From Flectonema sp. DT1601 (Eukaryota > Euglenozoa > Diplonemea > Diplonemida > Diplonemidae), in contig OZ025785.1 of the NCBI GenBank assembly GCA_964019425.1, forward strand, positions 1,449,501 to 1,513,500: a stretch of 64,000 nucleotides of DNA. The letters run 5' to 3'. Below the pieces are notes generated by a model, which worked only from the letters and a program-made list of their open reading frames with translations, made no database searches and was not told the origin of the DNA. Positions 1 to 8,799 of this stretch are shown piece after piece. Numbering within the stretch: position 1 is the first letter of the stretch; each line of letters starts with the position of its first letter. The position numbers were made by a program, and so were the translations under genes.

Positions 1-747
1 CGAATTATTATATTTTTTATTTTTTCCAATACTTCCTCTGACTCGTTTCTTATTTTCTTCCCCTCTCTTCTTTTCTTTCTCCCTTCCTTGTCAAAAGACA
101 AGACAAATACGATGCGAGTGATATAAAATTATGCTTTCTTGGTTGTGAATAATCTGTTGCTATGGCAGCTTTGATTGAACACAGTCACTATTGATAATGA
201 TTGTCTTCTCCTTCTTGCTCTTTATATTCTGCGTCACCGTCTCACGGAAATATGTATCGTAGCCTTTTATTTGTTTTCTTTAATTCCTTCTGTGGATTTA
301 TCAACGTATTCTAACTATTGTGAGATAATAGATTCTGTGCACTCTAATTTATTATTGTTCTGTCTAATAACCAAAACATGATTAGTTAACTAAGATAAAG
401 TCAGATCTATTATTGTCTTCAATAGTGTGTTCCCATTTCCCACTCTTTTGATACGATGAGCCTTAAACAAGTTCGTTCATGTGACTGTTAACGCGCGTCT
501 TTTGCTTGTTTCCGTATTTCGAAATCTACGTTAAGTCTGCTACGTATCATAATTGATCCCCTCCGTATGAATAAAGTTTATTTTAGTCACTTAGAACAAG
601 AGAAGCTCAGATAAGATTGAAACATTACGATTTGTTGTTCTCTTGTTTACGACTTCTTTTATTTTGAGAATCGTGTCGTTGTGTAGTTGGCTTTGAATGT
701 TTATGTACCTACTTGTTACTGACAGGACCGAATTCAAAATAACGAAA
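1..747. other. AT-rich non-coding stretch upstream of the first gene
   Basis: I see no convincing gene here. A 68-codon ORF at 175-381 has no recognisable domain and lies in low-complexity AT-rich DNA. Pyrimidine-rich tracts followed by AG occur near 50-95, and an AG at 723-724 lies 23 nt before the ATG at 748, which could be the splice acceptor of the first gene. Confidence 0.5.
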
Positions 748-2409
748 ATGTCGCAGCTTGCTCGGGTTGATAATGCTCGCCAAGCATTTAATTGTTACCA
801 TGGCATAGTAAGAAAGGACAACTTTATTGATCCTCATTTCAAGTATCTGATGGGTAAGTACGGGATGAAGGAATCGTTACCAAAGTTTGCAAAATTCGGA
901 AAGACATGTGCCACTGATATAGATCGACTCTCAAGGATAACAGGAACTCCAACTCTTCAGAGATTTGATGGATTTGGTAACAGAATAGAACACATCGCAT
1001 TCCCTGAAGACTATCACAAAACAGGAAGACTCGCATATGCGAGTGAAATTCTTTCTCTGTATAAATCAGGTAAGCATACAGACGCAACCAGCTCACTTGC
1101 ATTGCACTACATTCTATCACATTGTGGAGAAGCAGGACATGCATGTCCAATTACTTGTACTGTTGGGTTGTCAAGATGTATTGAGAATGAGCTAAAGATT
1201 AGCCCAAGTGAGAGTAAAGCGAAAACCTTAAAATATTGGCTATCAAAGATATACAATTCTAACTATGATGAACACTACCATGGATCTCAGTTTATGACTG
1301 AAGTTCAGGGAGGATCTGATGTTGGTGCTAATGTGTTGACAGCTGTACCAGTTGAGGAATCTGACTCTGTATTTACACACAAACTTCATGGTGAGAAATG
1401 GTTCTGTTCTGCTGTTGATGCTCATCTGTGGTTAGTAGTAGCCAGACCTGAAAACAGTAAAGATGGTACTCCAGGATTACGTGGGTTTATTGTACCAAGA
1501 CACCTTGATGATGATCCATTAAAACCAAACTACTATGCTATCAGAAGGCTTAAAGACAAACTCGGAACCAGATCAATGGCCTCTGCCGAGCTTGATTTCA
1601 ACGGCGCCCTAGCAATGCAACTGACTGGGACATTTAAAGATATTTTATCTCTGGTTATTGACACTTCAAGAGTTTACAATGCCTTAGGTGATGCAGGTAT
1701 GATTAACAGAAGTTTTCTAGAAGCCAGAGCATACGCTCACACTAGACAAGCCTTTGGAACTCCAATTATTAACTTTCCTCTTATTAAGGAACAGGTGTCC
1801 AGACTTAATGTTGCTGCTCATGCTTCCAGGTCTGTTGGATTTTTTGTTGCGTCGTTAGACGTTACGACAATCACGAAGACAGAACATAATGCACGTCGTA
1901 TGCTTGTAAACCTAAACAAGTACTGGGCTGCTCATGATTCGATCGCATGTGCACACCAGGCTATTGACATATTGGGTGGCAATGGAGCCATTGAAGAGTT
2001 TAGTGTGCTTCCTAGACTTCTTAGAGACTCAGTTGTGTACGCTCAGTGGGAAGGTCCTCACAATACTCTTTGTGCGCAAGTCCTAAGAGATTGTCAAAGA
2101 ATTGGCCTTCACAAAGACTTGTTTTCGTTGTTACTTAAAGTGAACAAGTCTCGGGATTCTTCTTTAATTAAAACTACTGCTGCTCTTTGGGATAGATTAG
2201 TGACTCTTCCTGAAGGGGCTGCGTCATTAGTTGTCAGAAGTCTTGTTGACCATCTGGCTTATGTTGTTCAGATCACATTAATGTTAGATGAGGATCATCC
2301 GAGTTCACTGGCTGCTGCTGAACATTTATCAAAGAGAATTCCAAACGTCGAATCTGACTTTGACAGATGCCTCAATGCCCCAGCCTGTGACAGCCTCAGC
2401 AAGCTGTAG
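748..2409 (+). CDS. AidB-like acyl-CoA dehydrogenase family protein with C-terminal SKL
   Basis: The product (553 aa from the ATG at 748) belongs to the acyl-CoA dehydrogenase/oxidase fold and resembles bacterial AidB most closely. Family-typical segments are seen in order: FMTEVQGGSDVG (flavin/substrate loop), GEKWFCS, RLKDKLGTRSMAS, ARAYAHTRQAFGTPI and AIDILGGNGAIEE. AidB proteins are FAD enzymes of about 540 aa, so the length fits. The last residues are SLSKL, a canonical PTS1, so I infer import into peroxisomes or glycosomes. The reading frame opens upstream at 697, but I prefer 748: it has an AAA-ATG context and follows a TTACTGACAG acceptor-like site at 724, and the upstream codons look unlike coding sequence. 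The substrate cannot be read from the sequence; a mitochondrial-type dehydrogenase is the alternative, but SKL argues against it. Confidence 0.85.
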   Translation: MSQLARVDNARQAFNCYHGIVRKDNFIDPHFKYLMGKYGMKESLPKFAKFGKTCATDIDRLSRITGTPTLQRFDGFGNRIEHIAFPEDYHKTGRLAYASEILSLYKSGKHTDATSSLALHYILSHCGEAGHACPITCTVGLSRCIENELKISPSESKAKTLKYWLSKIYNSNYDEHYHGSQFMTEVQGGSDVGANVLTAVPVEESDSVFTHKLHGEKWFCSAVDAHLWLVVARPENSKDGTPGLRGFIVPRHLDDDPLKPNYYAIRRLKDKLGTRSMASAELDFNGALAMQLTGTFKDILSLVIDTSRVYNALGDAGMINRSFLEARAYAHTRQAFGTPIINFPLIKEQVSRLNVAAHASRSVGFFVASLDVTTITKTEHNARRMLVNLNKYWAAHDSIACAHQAIDILGGNGAIEEFSVLPRLLRDSVVYAQWEGPHNTLCAQVLRDCQRIGLHKDLFSLLLKVNKSRDSSLIKTTAALWDRLVTLPEGAASLVVRSLVDHLAYVVQITLMLDEDHPSSLAAAEHLSKRIPNVESDFDRCLNAPACDSLSKL

Positions 2410-2492
2410 ATTAATGAACACCTCTCATTATAAACACTGATTTCGTTAAATTAACTTAGTGACTGTTTCGGAATAGTAGTTAAGGATTACTG

Positions 2493-2524
<32 letters not shown>

Positions 2525-2634
2525 TTTTGAGATTAATTTCTTTTAATCTTTAAAGCCAATTTGCTGTTTATTTTCATTTATAGTCAACAGTCTTGGCATT
2601 TGTTTACCGTGTCGTTCAAAGGCTAAAACATCTT

Positions 2635-2666
<32 letters not shown>

Positions 2667-3028
2667 GTTTGAAGGACCATGCTTTGTTTACACGTGCAAC
2701 AATATACCTTCTGTAGTATTCCATCTGTCCTCTGAAAATCGTTTGAAACATGTCGACGACAAGATCGGAGACAACAGTCGCAATCATTTGAGGCTTTTTC
2801 TTAAGTCTTTTTTTTTTTTTTTTTTTTTTTTGAATTATTTTTCCGTTATTAATGCCACCTTTTTTCTTCTCATGCGCCAATTTTTGCGAAAACAAAATAA
2901 ATAATCAGCAGCTGCTGCTAAGATGTCGGTCTTAAAATTTTCTAAAAAACATATCTGCTTGCTATATATAGATTAAGGAGGAAAACACTATACGAGTCTG
3001 ATTGGTACTGTTGTTGATCAGAAACTAG

Positions 3029-3061
<33 letters not shown>

Positions 3062-3132
3062 CCATGGCAGTCATTTGTTGTAAATGGTCATTGCGCGTCT
3101 CGACCCTGTTATGTTTTTTTCCCCTTAATAGC

Positions 3133-3164
<32 letters not shown>

Positions 3165-3422
3165 CTTTCAAAAAATTTTTTTTAATTGTGTTTAATCCTC
3201 ACGCATAATGTGTGAAGAAGTCTTACTGTATTTCATTGTGTGTCGTGTAATAATAACAAAGTTAACGTATCTGAATATAAATACAGAGGGAAGTGATGGC
3301 CAAAAGAGTGTGTTTTCTTTCTTTGTATTGGTCCTGCATGTTGTGTTTGTATTGTTTTTTTCTGAAGAAAAAGAAATTACAAAGTGATTCACAATTCTAT
3401 TTATTTAGTCAGCTTCACATGG
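2410..3422. other. Intergenic region with four long T/A homopolymers
   Basis: This 1-kb gap has no supported gene. It contains pure runs of T near 2502-2528, A near 2638-2662, and T near 2810-2831, 3036-3061 and 3139-3164. The short ORFs here are translations of these runs (poly-Lys or poly-Phe) and are not credible. An AG-rich stretch at 3406-3412 just before the next gene may be its acceptor. Confidence 0.6.
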
Positions 3423-6400
3423 ATGTCAACGTGTTCAGAACCACTATCGGAGTTTCGTATTCTGCGACATCTAGCGACGGTTTTTACCTCTGGAGATGGG
3501 CTTGAGATACCAGAGAGTGGGACGAGTGAGGCAGCTATTAAAGAAATGTGTTCCTTATTAGGTGGTGGTGAACCTCAAGTAAAAAAACTTTTACAACATC
3601 ACGTAGCAACCGGTGATGAAATAGCAGATTCTGTTACGGCAAATGGGATTCTGCGAACATGCAGAAATATGATTTGTGGTAAAACACGAAAGACACGTGT
3701 TCGACTTGTTAATATATTAAAGACTGAAACACGATCAAAACATGATTTAGATGGTCAAGTGCTACTTATCCACGACATCGGTATCATCTTACAACATAAA
3801 GTTAATGATTTATATTACATTCAAATAACCCAATCAGCTGACATTGAGTTCGCTTCTAACAGAGGCTCATGGCTTCAAATAGGTTCGACGCCAGCTACTA
3901 CCTGTTGTGTGATTCCAACTCCGCCATGGTCAGGTATTGACAGTCGATTTGTTGTTGCAGTATTCACACAGATGTCAGTGGATATTATTATTCCTAAAGG
4001 TGGAAGATGTATTTATGCATCTCTTCAACTGTCTAATGAAGAAATCTACTTTACGAACGCGACGTATGATCCTCAACATCGGGTGTTGTATTCTTATTGT
4101 CAAAATACTCATGCGGTGTTCTGTTGGAAACTTTTATTTTCATCTCAACCTGACCCTGACATGCAATGTTTATGTCAACCTGTTATTGTATCTGTAGCAC
4201 AACACCATGAAGATGATAATTCAATCCAAGAAGTGAAAGTAGAAAATGAAATTTCATATCAACTAACCTTTGAGGATACTGCAGAGCTTGTAGAATCAAA
4301 AAACATATCAAAAGAGGTTAGCGACAGTACCGAGAATGTTGTACTAAAGACTGCAGTTGGTTATGATTTCTCTGTACTGTTTATGTTGTGTGCTGGTTGT
4401 ATTCATGTTTTGGTATTTAATTTAATTTCTAATTGCGGAGAATTTATTGAGAGGGTTATTGACCTGTCGACCCTTTCACGAAACTCTAAGAGTAAAATAT
4501 CCATAACCGATTTCTCGATATCCACGAACCATCATTCGTTAGTATGTTGCACTGAACATAGCGTTGTGTTATGTTATTTACCGTATGGTGATTTCGTCTG
4601 GAAAACTCACATCATAAAACCCTCCCTTCTATTTGATTCTAGTAAAGGAACAGCGTACTCATCTGTTTCTATAAATGATCTACTAGGTCTCATTATTGTT
4701 GTTTGGAGGAGTAGACAAGCTACTGTAACAACTTTTCATATCGATTGCTTTACTTTTGATCAAAAAAAGCAAATTGGAACCCACATTGTTCACAAATACG
4801 CAGGTATGAAGCAATCCTGTTCAGAACCTTTTAATATAAATATTATTTCGGATCTCACGGGAGGCAGGGATTGGATTTCAGTGATTCTTCATTCAAAAGG
4901 GGATGTAAAATGTAGTAATATCGTTCTTTTTGATGTTCAGCTTTCATTCTCTGGAAGAGACGTATCGCCATACTACTTGACAGAAACGACAGAAAAATTG
5001 ATCGCACACAGAATCGATCTTATGACTCCAATGGTAGGAATTTACGGCATGGAGAAGTACGAGTTGATAGCGACGGCGTTTGTGAACTTGACGTCGTTTT
5101 CAGAGAAGAGTATAACTGCGATGAGTATAACAAATGATGTGTTATATATTGGAATAGGAGGTGAGGCACACCTTTACAATACTTATAGTGGCTTACAAAG
5201 AGGATTGTTTGTAATTCCTAACAAAGGAAATTGTACTGCTTCTTACCAAGAAACCATCATCGCCCTCCGTCACATTAGTTCCCACCGGGAAACTTATAAT
5301 AATTTATTCACAGTAATGTTACTTAATTCGTCTATTATTGTGATACAAGAAACTGGTTTACAAAATATTAAAAAGACGTATCAAGCAGTGCAACACTTGA
5401 CTGTATCTAAGCAAGGCATGAGTACAGCAGCAGCCTTGTTTGATATTATCCTCGATTGTCTTATTGCTGTGGTGAGTACTATCGGGGGAAGAGTGAAAAT
5501 TAGATTCTGGAAATCGGATAATTGCGTTGCTGGGTTGAGGCATGCGGTTTGGAACCCAACTCAGCCTTCGTTGATATCCAACCAGGGAACGCAAAAAGGA
5601 TCATTCAAAATAACAAACATTACTGGATTATCGACACACTGTGCTGCAGCGACATTAGATTCAACAGGTTGTTGTCGTGTTTATCAATTATGTCCTCATT
5701 CTAATACTGAAGTCATTCAAATATTGGAATTCTCGGTTGCTGAATTATCTGCATTCACACCTCCGTTAATAGCAACATTCGATACTAAGAGAGATATGTT
5801 GTCATATGCTTCTACGTGTACAGCAGCGTTGGTTTCTTATTCACTTCACGATGCTCTTTTTCGTGTTGATAAACAAGACCCTCCTGTGTCGTTAAAGTGG
5901 AAGGGTGAAGAGGATCACGCAGTTCTTCCGGTGGCGGTGTATGGAGGGAGATGTCTTGTAGCAGTTGGGGGTCAGAATTGTGGTATTTTGAAAATTCCAT
6001 CGGGGGAGGTGGTGTTCGCATATGCTGCAAAACAACGATGGTCTGTTGCTAAAGTGAAGGAAGAGGAAAATAATTTTCATTCATTACCATTTGACTTTAA
6101 AAGAAAGATTACAGCAGTTCTTGGAAGATCTCGTAGTGACTTATCAATGTTGGATAGAACATCTCGCTCACGAGCAGCGTCTGTTAGCTCCTTAACGAGT
6201 TTTGTAAAAACTCCTGACACGACTTCATCAACACCAATGGCAAAGTTACTCCTGTCTCTTTCAAACCCTGAGGAGGTTAGTAAAACTGTGATTTCTGATT
6301 CTTACATAAATCATACACTTTGTAATAATACTTTATTAGAAACAAGAGTTATCCCAGTTGGTTCACTCATACAACCAGAATACAGACCGAAGACATGCGG

Positions 6401-7301
6401 TTCAACAAAGTTGCTTTCTTTTGGAAGTGAAGACTGGAGTAGTTGTCCACAGCAACGGCCAAACTCATCGTTTCCAAAGAGAGACAGAATCGGTTCCGCC
6501 GGTCTTTTAAAAAAGATTCCTGACAGAGCTGCTAGCGCACAGAGTGCTATTCTGAGTTCGAATGTTGAAGGATTGCAGGCTGACACTTCAACACACAGAT
6601 GCCCGTTTGATGAAATATCAGTAACGACTGGCATTAGATCTCCACTCTCAGTACCTCATACATTAATAAGACCCAGAGTTAAGAAGAAACAAAACAGAAA
6701 ACCAACTTCTTGTTGTTTTCTTTGTCTTGATTTCCTTCCAGTTATACTTGATAATGGAGGAAGTGGATCGCTCTACTGTGACACCTGTGGTGTTGCTTTC
6801 TGTGGTCAGTGTTGTTCACAAGATACACAACGGGGAAGATACAGATGTCCAAATGCTGCTGCCCACTGTGTTACACTCCGACCTGCAATTAAAGATTTAA
6901 ATCAAGTTACTGTAATAACTGAACGGCAAGGAATTTCCTGCAGCCTTTGTCTGGATGTGCTTGAGGAGGATCTGTTGTGGTGTAAGTGCTGTCGAATGCG
7001 ATTTTGTGAGAAGTGTACGAACACCAGTCAATATGAAGCTCAATATATTAATAATCGTCTTCTTACCCAATTCGATTCTAATCCGAATGCTGTCATCCAT
7101 CAGAAGTATGCGACTCGTGTCTACTCTGAACCGTTTGTTCCTTTACTGCTTCGGAAAGCTACTCATCCACTCCGATCTGCAAGCCGACGTGGAAGAAAGT
7201 TTCCACCAACACGACGGATTAAAGTTAGTGGAATGCACCTAAACGTGATATCTCAACCAGGGTCTCGATATACATCTCGAATATGGCAAGAAATGTATTA
7301 G
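3423..7301 (+). CDS. Large protein with two C-terminal CxxC zinc fingers, possible beta-propeller body
   Basis: The product is 1292 aa from the ATG at 3423; the frame is open upstream to 3384. The first ~850 residues alternate short hydrophobic strands with polar turns, as beta-propellers do, but I cannot assign a named family. After a Ser/Thr-rich linker come two similar zinc-binding modules. One begins at about 6713 (CxxC, long loop, CDTC, then CGQC, with later C/H residues). The second is at about 6940-7015 (CSLC, CKCC, CEKC; spacing C-x2-C-x11-C-x2-C-x4-C-x2-C). The pattern is RING/FYVE-like, so ubiquitin ligation or membrane recruitment is possible but unproven. An ATG at 3419, four bases upstream in another frame, opens a 28-codon ORF overlapping the start, so initiation may be leaky or the true start may differ. 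Confidence 0.7.
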   Translation: MSTCSEPLSEFRILRHLATVFTSGDGLEIPESGTSEAAIKEMCSLLGGGEPQVKKLLQHHVATGDEIADSVTANGILRTCRNMICGKTRKTRVRLVNILKTETRSKHDLDGQVLLIHDIGIILQHKVNDLYYIQITQSADIEFASNRGSWLQIGSTPATTCCVIPTPPWSGIDSRFVVAVFTQMSVDIIIPKGGRCIYASLQLSNEEIYFTNATYDPQHRVLYSYCQNTHAVFCWKLLFSSQPDPDMQCLCQPVIVSVAQHHEDDNSIQEVKVENEISYQLTFEDTAELVESKNISKEVSDSTENVVLKTAVGYDFSVLFMLCAGCIHVLVFNLISNCGEFIERVIDLSTLSRNSKSKISITDFSISTNHHSLVCCTEHSVVLCYLPYGDFVWKTHIIKPSLLFDSSKGTAYSSVSINDLLGLIIVVWRSRQATVTTFHIDCFTFDQKKQIGTHIVHKYAGMKQSCSEPFNINIISDLTGGRDWISVILHSKGDVKCSNIVLFDVQLSFSGRDVSPYYLTETTEKLIAHRIDLMTPMVGIYGMEKYELIATAFVNLTSFSEKSITAMSITNDVLYIGIGGEAHLYNTYSGLQRGLFVIPNKGNCTASYQETIIALRHISSHRETYNNLFTVMLLNSSIIVIQETGLQNIKKTYQAVQHLTVSKQGMSTAAALFDIILDCLIAVVSTIGGRVKIRFWKSDNCVAGLRHAVWNPTQPSLISNQGTQKGSFKITNITGLSTHCAAATLDSTGCCRVYQLCPHSNTEVIQILEFSVAELSAFTPPLIATFDTKRDMLSYASTCTAALVSYSLHDALFRVDKQDPPVSLKWKGEEDHAVLPVAVYGGRCLVAVGGQNCGILKIPSGEVVFAYAAKQRWSVAKVKEEENNFHSLPFDFKRKITAVLGRSRSDLSMLDRTSRSRAASVSSLTSFVKTPDTTSSTPMAKLLLSLSNPEEVSKTVISDSYINHTLCNNTLLETRVIPVGSLIQPEYRPKTCGSTKLLSFGSEDWSSCPQQRPNSSFPKRDRIGSAGLLKKIPDRAASAQSAILSSNVEGLQADTSTHRCPFDEISVTTGIRSPLSVPHTLIRPRVKKKQNRKPTSCCFLCLDFLPVILDNGGSGSLYCDTCGVAFCGQCCSQDTQRGRYRCPNAAAHCVTLRPAIKDLNQVTVITERQGISCSLCLDVLEEDLLWCKCCRMRFCEKCTNTSQYEAQYINNRLLTQFDSNPNAVIHQKYATRVYSEPFVPLLLRKATHPLRSASRRGRKFPPTRRIKVSGMHLNVISQPGSRYTSRIWQEMY

Positions 7302-7519
7302 TTGTTAGCAGTTACTCTTTTTTACTATTGGAATGCTTTGATTGAGAAAACAAGAAGATCTTCCGATCTCACTCTTGTTGCTCAGTGGTTTTATTATTTA
7401 CACGGGTTTTCAGTTTTGGATGTTGTGCAGTGTTATGTTTACATTTTTTTCAACAGCGTTCGGGAGGGGTGGAGAGGGGGTAAGAAAGGGGGAAAGGAAA
7501 AAAAAAAATAAGAAAAAAA

Positions 7520-7777
7520 ATGGTAAAAAGTGGTAAATCTCATTTCATGTGCTCCCATTGCAGAAAAGCTTGCTTTGACTCTTATAAATATAATTATACA
7601 ATAAGACAACACTGTCCAATTTGTAGTGAGGTTACGCCCTTCAAACAAACTAAGGTAAGAGACTGTACTTCTGAACACTGCTATCACAAACTAGCACAGT
7701 ATATGAGTCAAGGAAGCAGTGCAGATCCATCTGGTTGGAGCAGGAGTTCTCGTGGTGGAAGTGGATATTGGCAATAG
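7520..7777 (+). CDS. Small zinc-ribbon-like protein, 85 aa
   Basis: This short ORF reads like real protein: CSHC and CPIC pairs about 23 residues apart form a likely zinc ribbon, followed by CTSEHCYH, which could supply further ligands, and a Gly/Ser/Arg-rich tail ending in GGSGYWQ. A pyrimidine tract ending in CAACAG at about 7457 precedes the ATG by some 60 nt, consistent with its own acceptor site. It lies 218 nt after the large zinc-finger gene. No family was recognised; RNA binding is only a guess from the tail. A run of A immediately before the ATG makes the exact start slightly uncertain. Confidence 0.55.
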   Translation: MVKSGKSHFMCSHCRKACFDSYKYNYTIRQHCPICSEVTPFKQTKVRDCTSEHCYHKLAQYMSQGSSADPSGWSRSSRGGSGYWQ

Positions 7778-7984
7778 CCGTGTTGAATATGTCGAACGTC
7801 AAATTATCATCCACAAAAATAAACAACAAAACTATAAAACACTAATAATATAGATTACGAATTCTTCAAATTTGTCTCATCATGTTTACGACTAAGTACG
7901 ACAACTTCACTATTATTATTATTATTATTTTTTCACCCCTCCTTCTACAGTGACACAGTCGCAATATATAACAATATTATAAAC

Positions 7985-8331
7985 ATGACTATGTATGTAA
8001 GATGTAAGAGGGATACCAAGACGTGGTTCATCCATTGTAATCCTATTGACAAGGTTGCTCAAGTTATAGATGACATCGCAAATATTGAGTCTAAGGAATG
8101 TATGGTGCTATTCTAGTTTTTTTTTTTTTTTTTTGACAAAAAAAAAAAAAAAAGAACAATAAAACAGCATCTGATCTCCGCCTTCTCCGAGACAATGAAT
8201 CTGCTCTTGACAGGGAGAACTCCCTTTGTGAACAAGATGTTGCCAATGCTGCGTTGTTATTTATTGTCTACAAGAAGAATGATGGCTCTTGGGAACCTGT
8301 TGAAATAAAGAAACCAGTCTATTCATCTTAA
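7985..8331 (+). CDS. Elongin-B-like ubiquitin-fold protein, two exons
   Basis: Exon 1 is 7985-8099 and exon 2 is 8168-8331; joining them splits one codon and gives 92 aa. Neither exon makes a full protein alone. The predicted product starts MTMYVRCKRDTKTWF and continues with SDLRLLRDNESALDREN and a hydrophobic AALLFIVYKK strand. Order and spacing resemble elongin B (strand, helix, an 'RLxKDxxxLxD' turn, then a 'VGLAF'-like strand before a Glu-Pro tail). Elongin B pairs with elongin C in transcription-elongation and cullin-RING ligase complexes; human elongin B is 118 aa, so this is short. An acceptor-like CTTCTACAG ends at 7950, 34 nt before the ATG. Another small ubiquitin-like protein is the alternative. 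Confidence 0.6.
8100..8167 (+). other. 68-nt GT-AG intron with T18/A16 complementary tracts
   Basis: The intron starts GTATGG and ends AAACAG and is required to join the two elongin-B-like exons in frame. It carries 18 T (8117-8134), GAC, then 16 A (8138-8153), which in RNA would form a nearly perfect A-U hairpin with a three-base loop. Confidence 0.65.
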
Positions 8332-8799
8332 AGCGTTCTTTCTTAAGATAGGAAGTGGATTCTTTTTTTTCTGTTCTCTTGTTTCTTTCTTTCAGTAGAA
8401 ATCAGTTATAGATCTTATCGTGAGAAAAAAAAGAAAAAAAATGAAATAAAATAAAACAAAACAAACAATGTAGTTAAGGTTATGATTCTTTATTATAATA
8501 TGAAAGAAAAAAAAAAAAAAAAACCCTTCTTCGATCCGAAGGCTCAACTGAGAACGCTGCAACAGTCTGTGAATGATGGCAGCATGAAGTCAGTTGCAAC
8601 ATGTTAGTTTATTACATTAGAAATAAGACACATTGCACAAAAACGTTTTTTTGATGACTGTCGATTATATTTCCTTTTCCCGCTTTTCCAGGAAAGATAA
8701 CCCAAAGCGAATAGAGTTGTTTCAGACAATTAGATATTCTGTTTTGTTCGTATTCATAATCTTCTTCACAGTCTAATAGCACAAAAAACAAACTAAATA
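8332..8799. other. Gap with one possible 35-codon ORF
   Basis: ATG 8500 to TAG 8605-8607 encodes a Lys run followed by PFFDPKAQLRTLQQSVNDGS, which looks protein-like although very short; it is entered separately as low confidence. A pyrimidine tract ending in CTTCACAG at 8771 is the likely acceptor of the isomerase gene. Confidence 0.4.
8500..8607 (+). CDS. Possible microprotein, 35 aa
   Basis: The ORF starts at 8500, reads in frame through an A run (Lys codons) and ends after SMKSVATC. The segment after the A run has protein-like composition and balanced codons, unlike the surrounding AT-rich DNA. It may instead be an exon or a gene remnant. No homologue was recognised. Confidence 0.25.
   Translation: MKEKKKKKPFFDPKAQLRTLQQSVNDGSMKSVATC

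Noticed and set aside
2593-2904. 103-codon ORF on + and 86-codon ORF on - over the same DNA
   Set aside because: Both are mostly poly-Lys/poly-Phe from A and T runs.
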